Notes under the pieces: generated by a model
Databases searched by the model: none
Seen by the model: the letters and a program-made list of their open reading frames with translations, nothing else
What the model was told of the DNA's origin: nothing
Position numbers and translations under genes: made by a program
DNA from: an uncultured Eubacteriales bacterium
GTDB taxonomy: Bacteria; Bacillota; Clostridia; Oscillospirales; Oscillospiraceae
Direction: 5' to 3'
Length of the DNA: 22,984 bases
Assembly (NCBI GenBank): GCA_900549865.1
Contig: URPU01000034.1
Location: 1 to 22,984, forward strand
In this document: in pieces, positions 22,191-22,984 of the stretch
How the letters are laid out: each line of letters starts with the position of its first letter
How positions within the stretch are numbered: the first letter of the stretch is position 1

Positions 22191-22984
22191 TGATATATCT
22201 TGACAGTGCCGCAACGAGCCTGATAAAACCGGCGTGCGTGGAGCGCGCTGTCGTCACGGCCATGCGCAGCATGGCAAGCCCCGGCAGAGGCGGGCACAGG
22301 CCGGCTCTGCTCGCGGCGGAGACCGTATATAACTGCCGCGAAGCGGCGGCGGAGCTGTTCAATGTGGATGACAGCACGAACGTTGTTTTTACGATGAACG
22401 CCACGCACGCGCTGAACATCGCCATAAACTCGCTTGCCAGAAGGGGCGGCAGGGTCGTCATAAGCGGGTTTGAGCATAATTCAGTAACAAGGCCGCTTGC
22501 GGCGCTTGGCGCGGACGTCCGCATCGCCGGAATAAGGCTTTTTGACAGGGACGTCGTATTGAACGACTTTGAGGATAAGCTTAAAGGGGCGTCGCTCGCC
22601 GTATGCACGCACGTTTCAAACGTGTTCGGCTTTGTGCTGCCGGTGTACGAGATCGGCGCGCTGTGCCGGAAATATTCTGTGCCGTTCATCGTGGACGCGT
22701 CGCAGTCGGCCGGGGTGCTGGATGTGGACGTCGCGCGCCTCGGCGCGGCGTTCGTCGCCATGCCGGGGCACAAGGCGCTCTTCGGCCCGCAGGGAACGGG
22801 GCTGCTGCTGTGCGCGGCGGAGGCCGCGCCGCTTATGCACGGCGGCACCGGCTCAGACAGCATAATGCAGGCCATGCCCGACTACCTGCCCGACAGGCTC
22901 GAGGCGGGCACGCACAACGTCTGCGGTATTGCCGGGCTTGCCGCCGGACTGGGCTTTATAAAGGAAAAGGGCCGGGAAAATATC
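22190..22984 (+). CDS. Cysteine desulfurase-like class V aminotransferase, 3' truncated
   Basis: This PLP enzyme of the SufS/CsdB type frees sulfur or selenium from cysteine or selenocysteine. The 265 visible residues start with MIYLDSAATSLIKP, then SPGRGGHR (about 30-37), NATHALNIAINSL, FEHNSVTRPL, CTHVSNVFG, VDASQSAG and the PLP-lysine loop PGHKALFGPQGTG (Lys at about 195). These features match the branch typified by EF2568 (TIGR01977), which has been linked to selenium-dependent molybdenum hydroxylase clusters. About a third of the protein, including the active-site cysteine loop, lies beyond the window. GGTG precedes the ATG, which overlaps the DUF3343 stop by one base. Confidence 0.9.
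   Translation, partial: MIYLDSAATSLIKPACVERAVVTAMRSMASPGRGGHRPALLAAETVYNCREAAAELFNVDDSTNVVFTMNATHALNIAINSLARRGGRVVISGFEHNSVTRPLAALGADVRIAGIRLFDRDVVLNDFEDKLKGASLAVCTHVSNVFGFVLPVYEIGALCRKYSVPFIVDASQSAGVLDVDVARLGAAFVAMPGHKALFGPQGTGLLLCAAEAAPLMHGGTGSDSIMQAMPDYLPDRLEAGTHNVCGIAGLAAGLGFIKEKGRENI

Overview
The window looks like chromosomal DNA of a GC-rich member of the Clostridia, probably a gut Oscillospirales/Ruminococcaceae-type bacterium. This is inferred from gene content: Gram-positive ComFC, RecD2, YbaK and ArgR forms, lipoprotein-type ABC transport, a YfcC-type exchanger in an arginine deiminase cluster, and a DUF3343/cysteine desulfurase pair. Strong AGGAGG-type ribosome binding sites and sigma-A promoters fit this. 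GC-rich coding is combined with frequent ATA isoleucine codons. I saw no rRNA, tRNA, CRISPR array, insertion sequence, integrase or phage gene. Both ends of the window cut through genes.

Layout. (1) 1-1828 (+): two permeases of a BmpA/NupPQ-type nucleoside ABC transporter, the first lacking its N-terminus. (2) 1932-8002 (+): an arginine block, with arginine deiminase, ornithine carbamoyltransferase and a YfcC-family carrier, then a separate promoter driving argR and argS, which overlap by 4 bp. No carbamate kinase gene follows. (3) 8087-10864 (-): a four-gene operon read from one strong promoter, VOC protein, lipoprotein substrate-binding protein, permease and ATPase of a NitT/TauT-like importer. 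(4) 11016-13078: small accessory genes, namely a 115-residue protein of unknown function, a 64-residue membrane protein resembling the end of a TSUP carrier, and a membrane-anchored protein with two lipocalin-like repeats divergent from a TetR-type regulator. (5) 13226-21808 (+): core genes ybaK, uvrA, recD2, comFC, a divergent mreB, ispD and ispF. (6) 21942-22984 (+): a DUF3343 protein and a cysteine desulfurase-like enzyme cut by the window edge, a likely sulfur or selenium handling pair.

How it works together. The arginine block would convert arginine to citrulline and then to ornithine plus carbamoyl phosphate, with the carrier probably exchanging arginine for ornithine. ArgR beside it is the obvious candidate regulator, but its arginine-binding loop reads GVD where the family has GDD. 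No single new system stands out. The points most worth a second look are the altered ArgR, the altered MreB nucleotide-site motif, the DUF3343/desulfurase pair with its leader hairpin, and the accessory genes of region 4. Gaps between genes are all shorter than 300 bases; the promoters, hairpins and inverted repeats I can support in them are listed.
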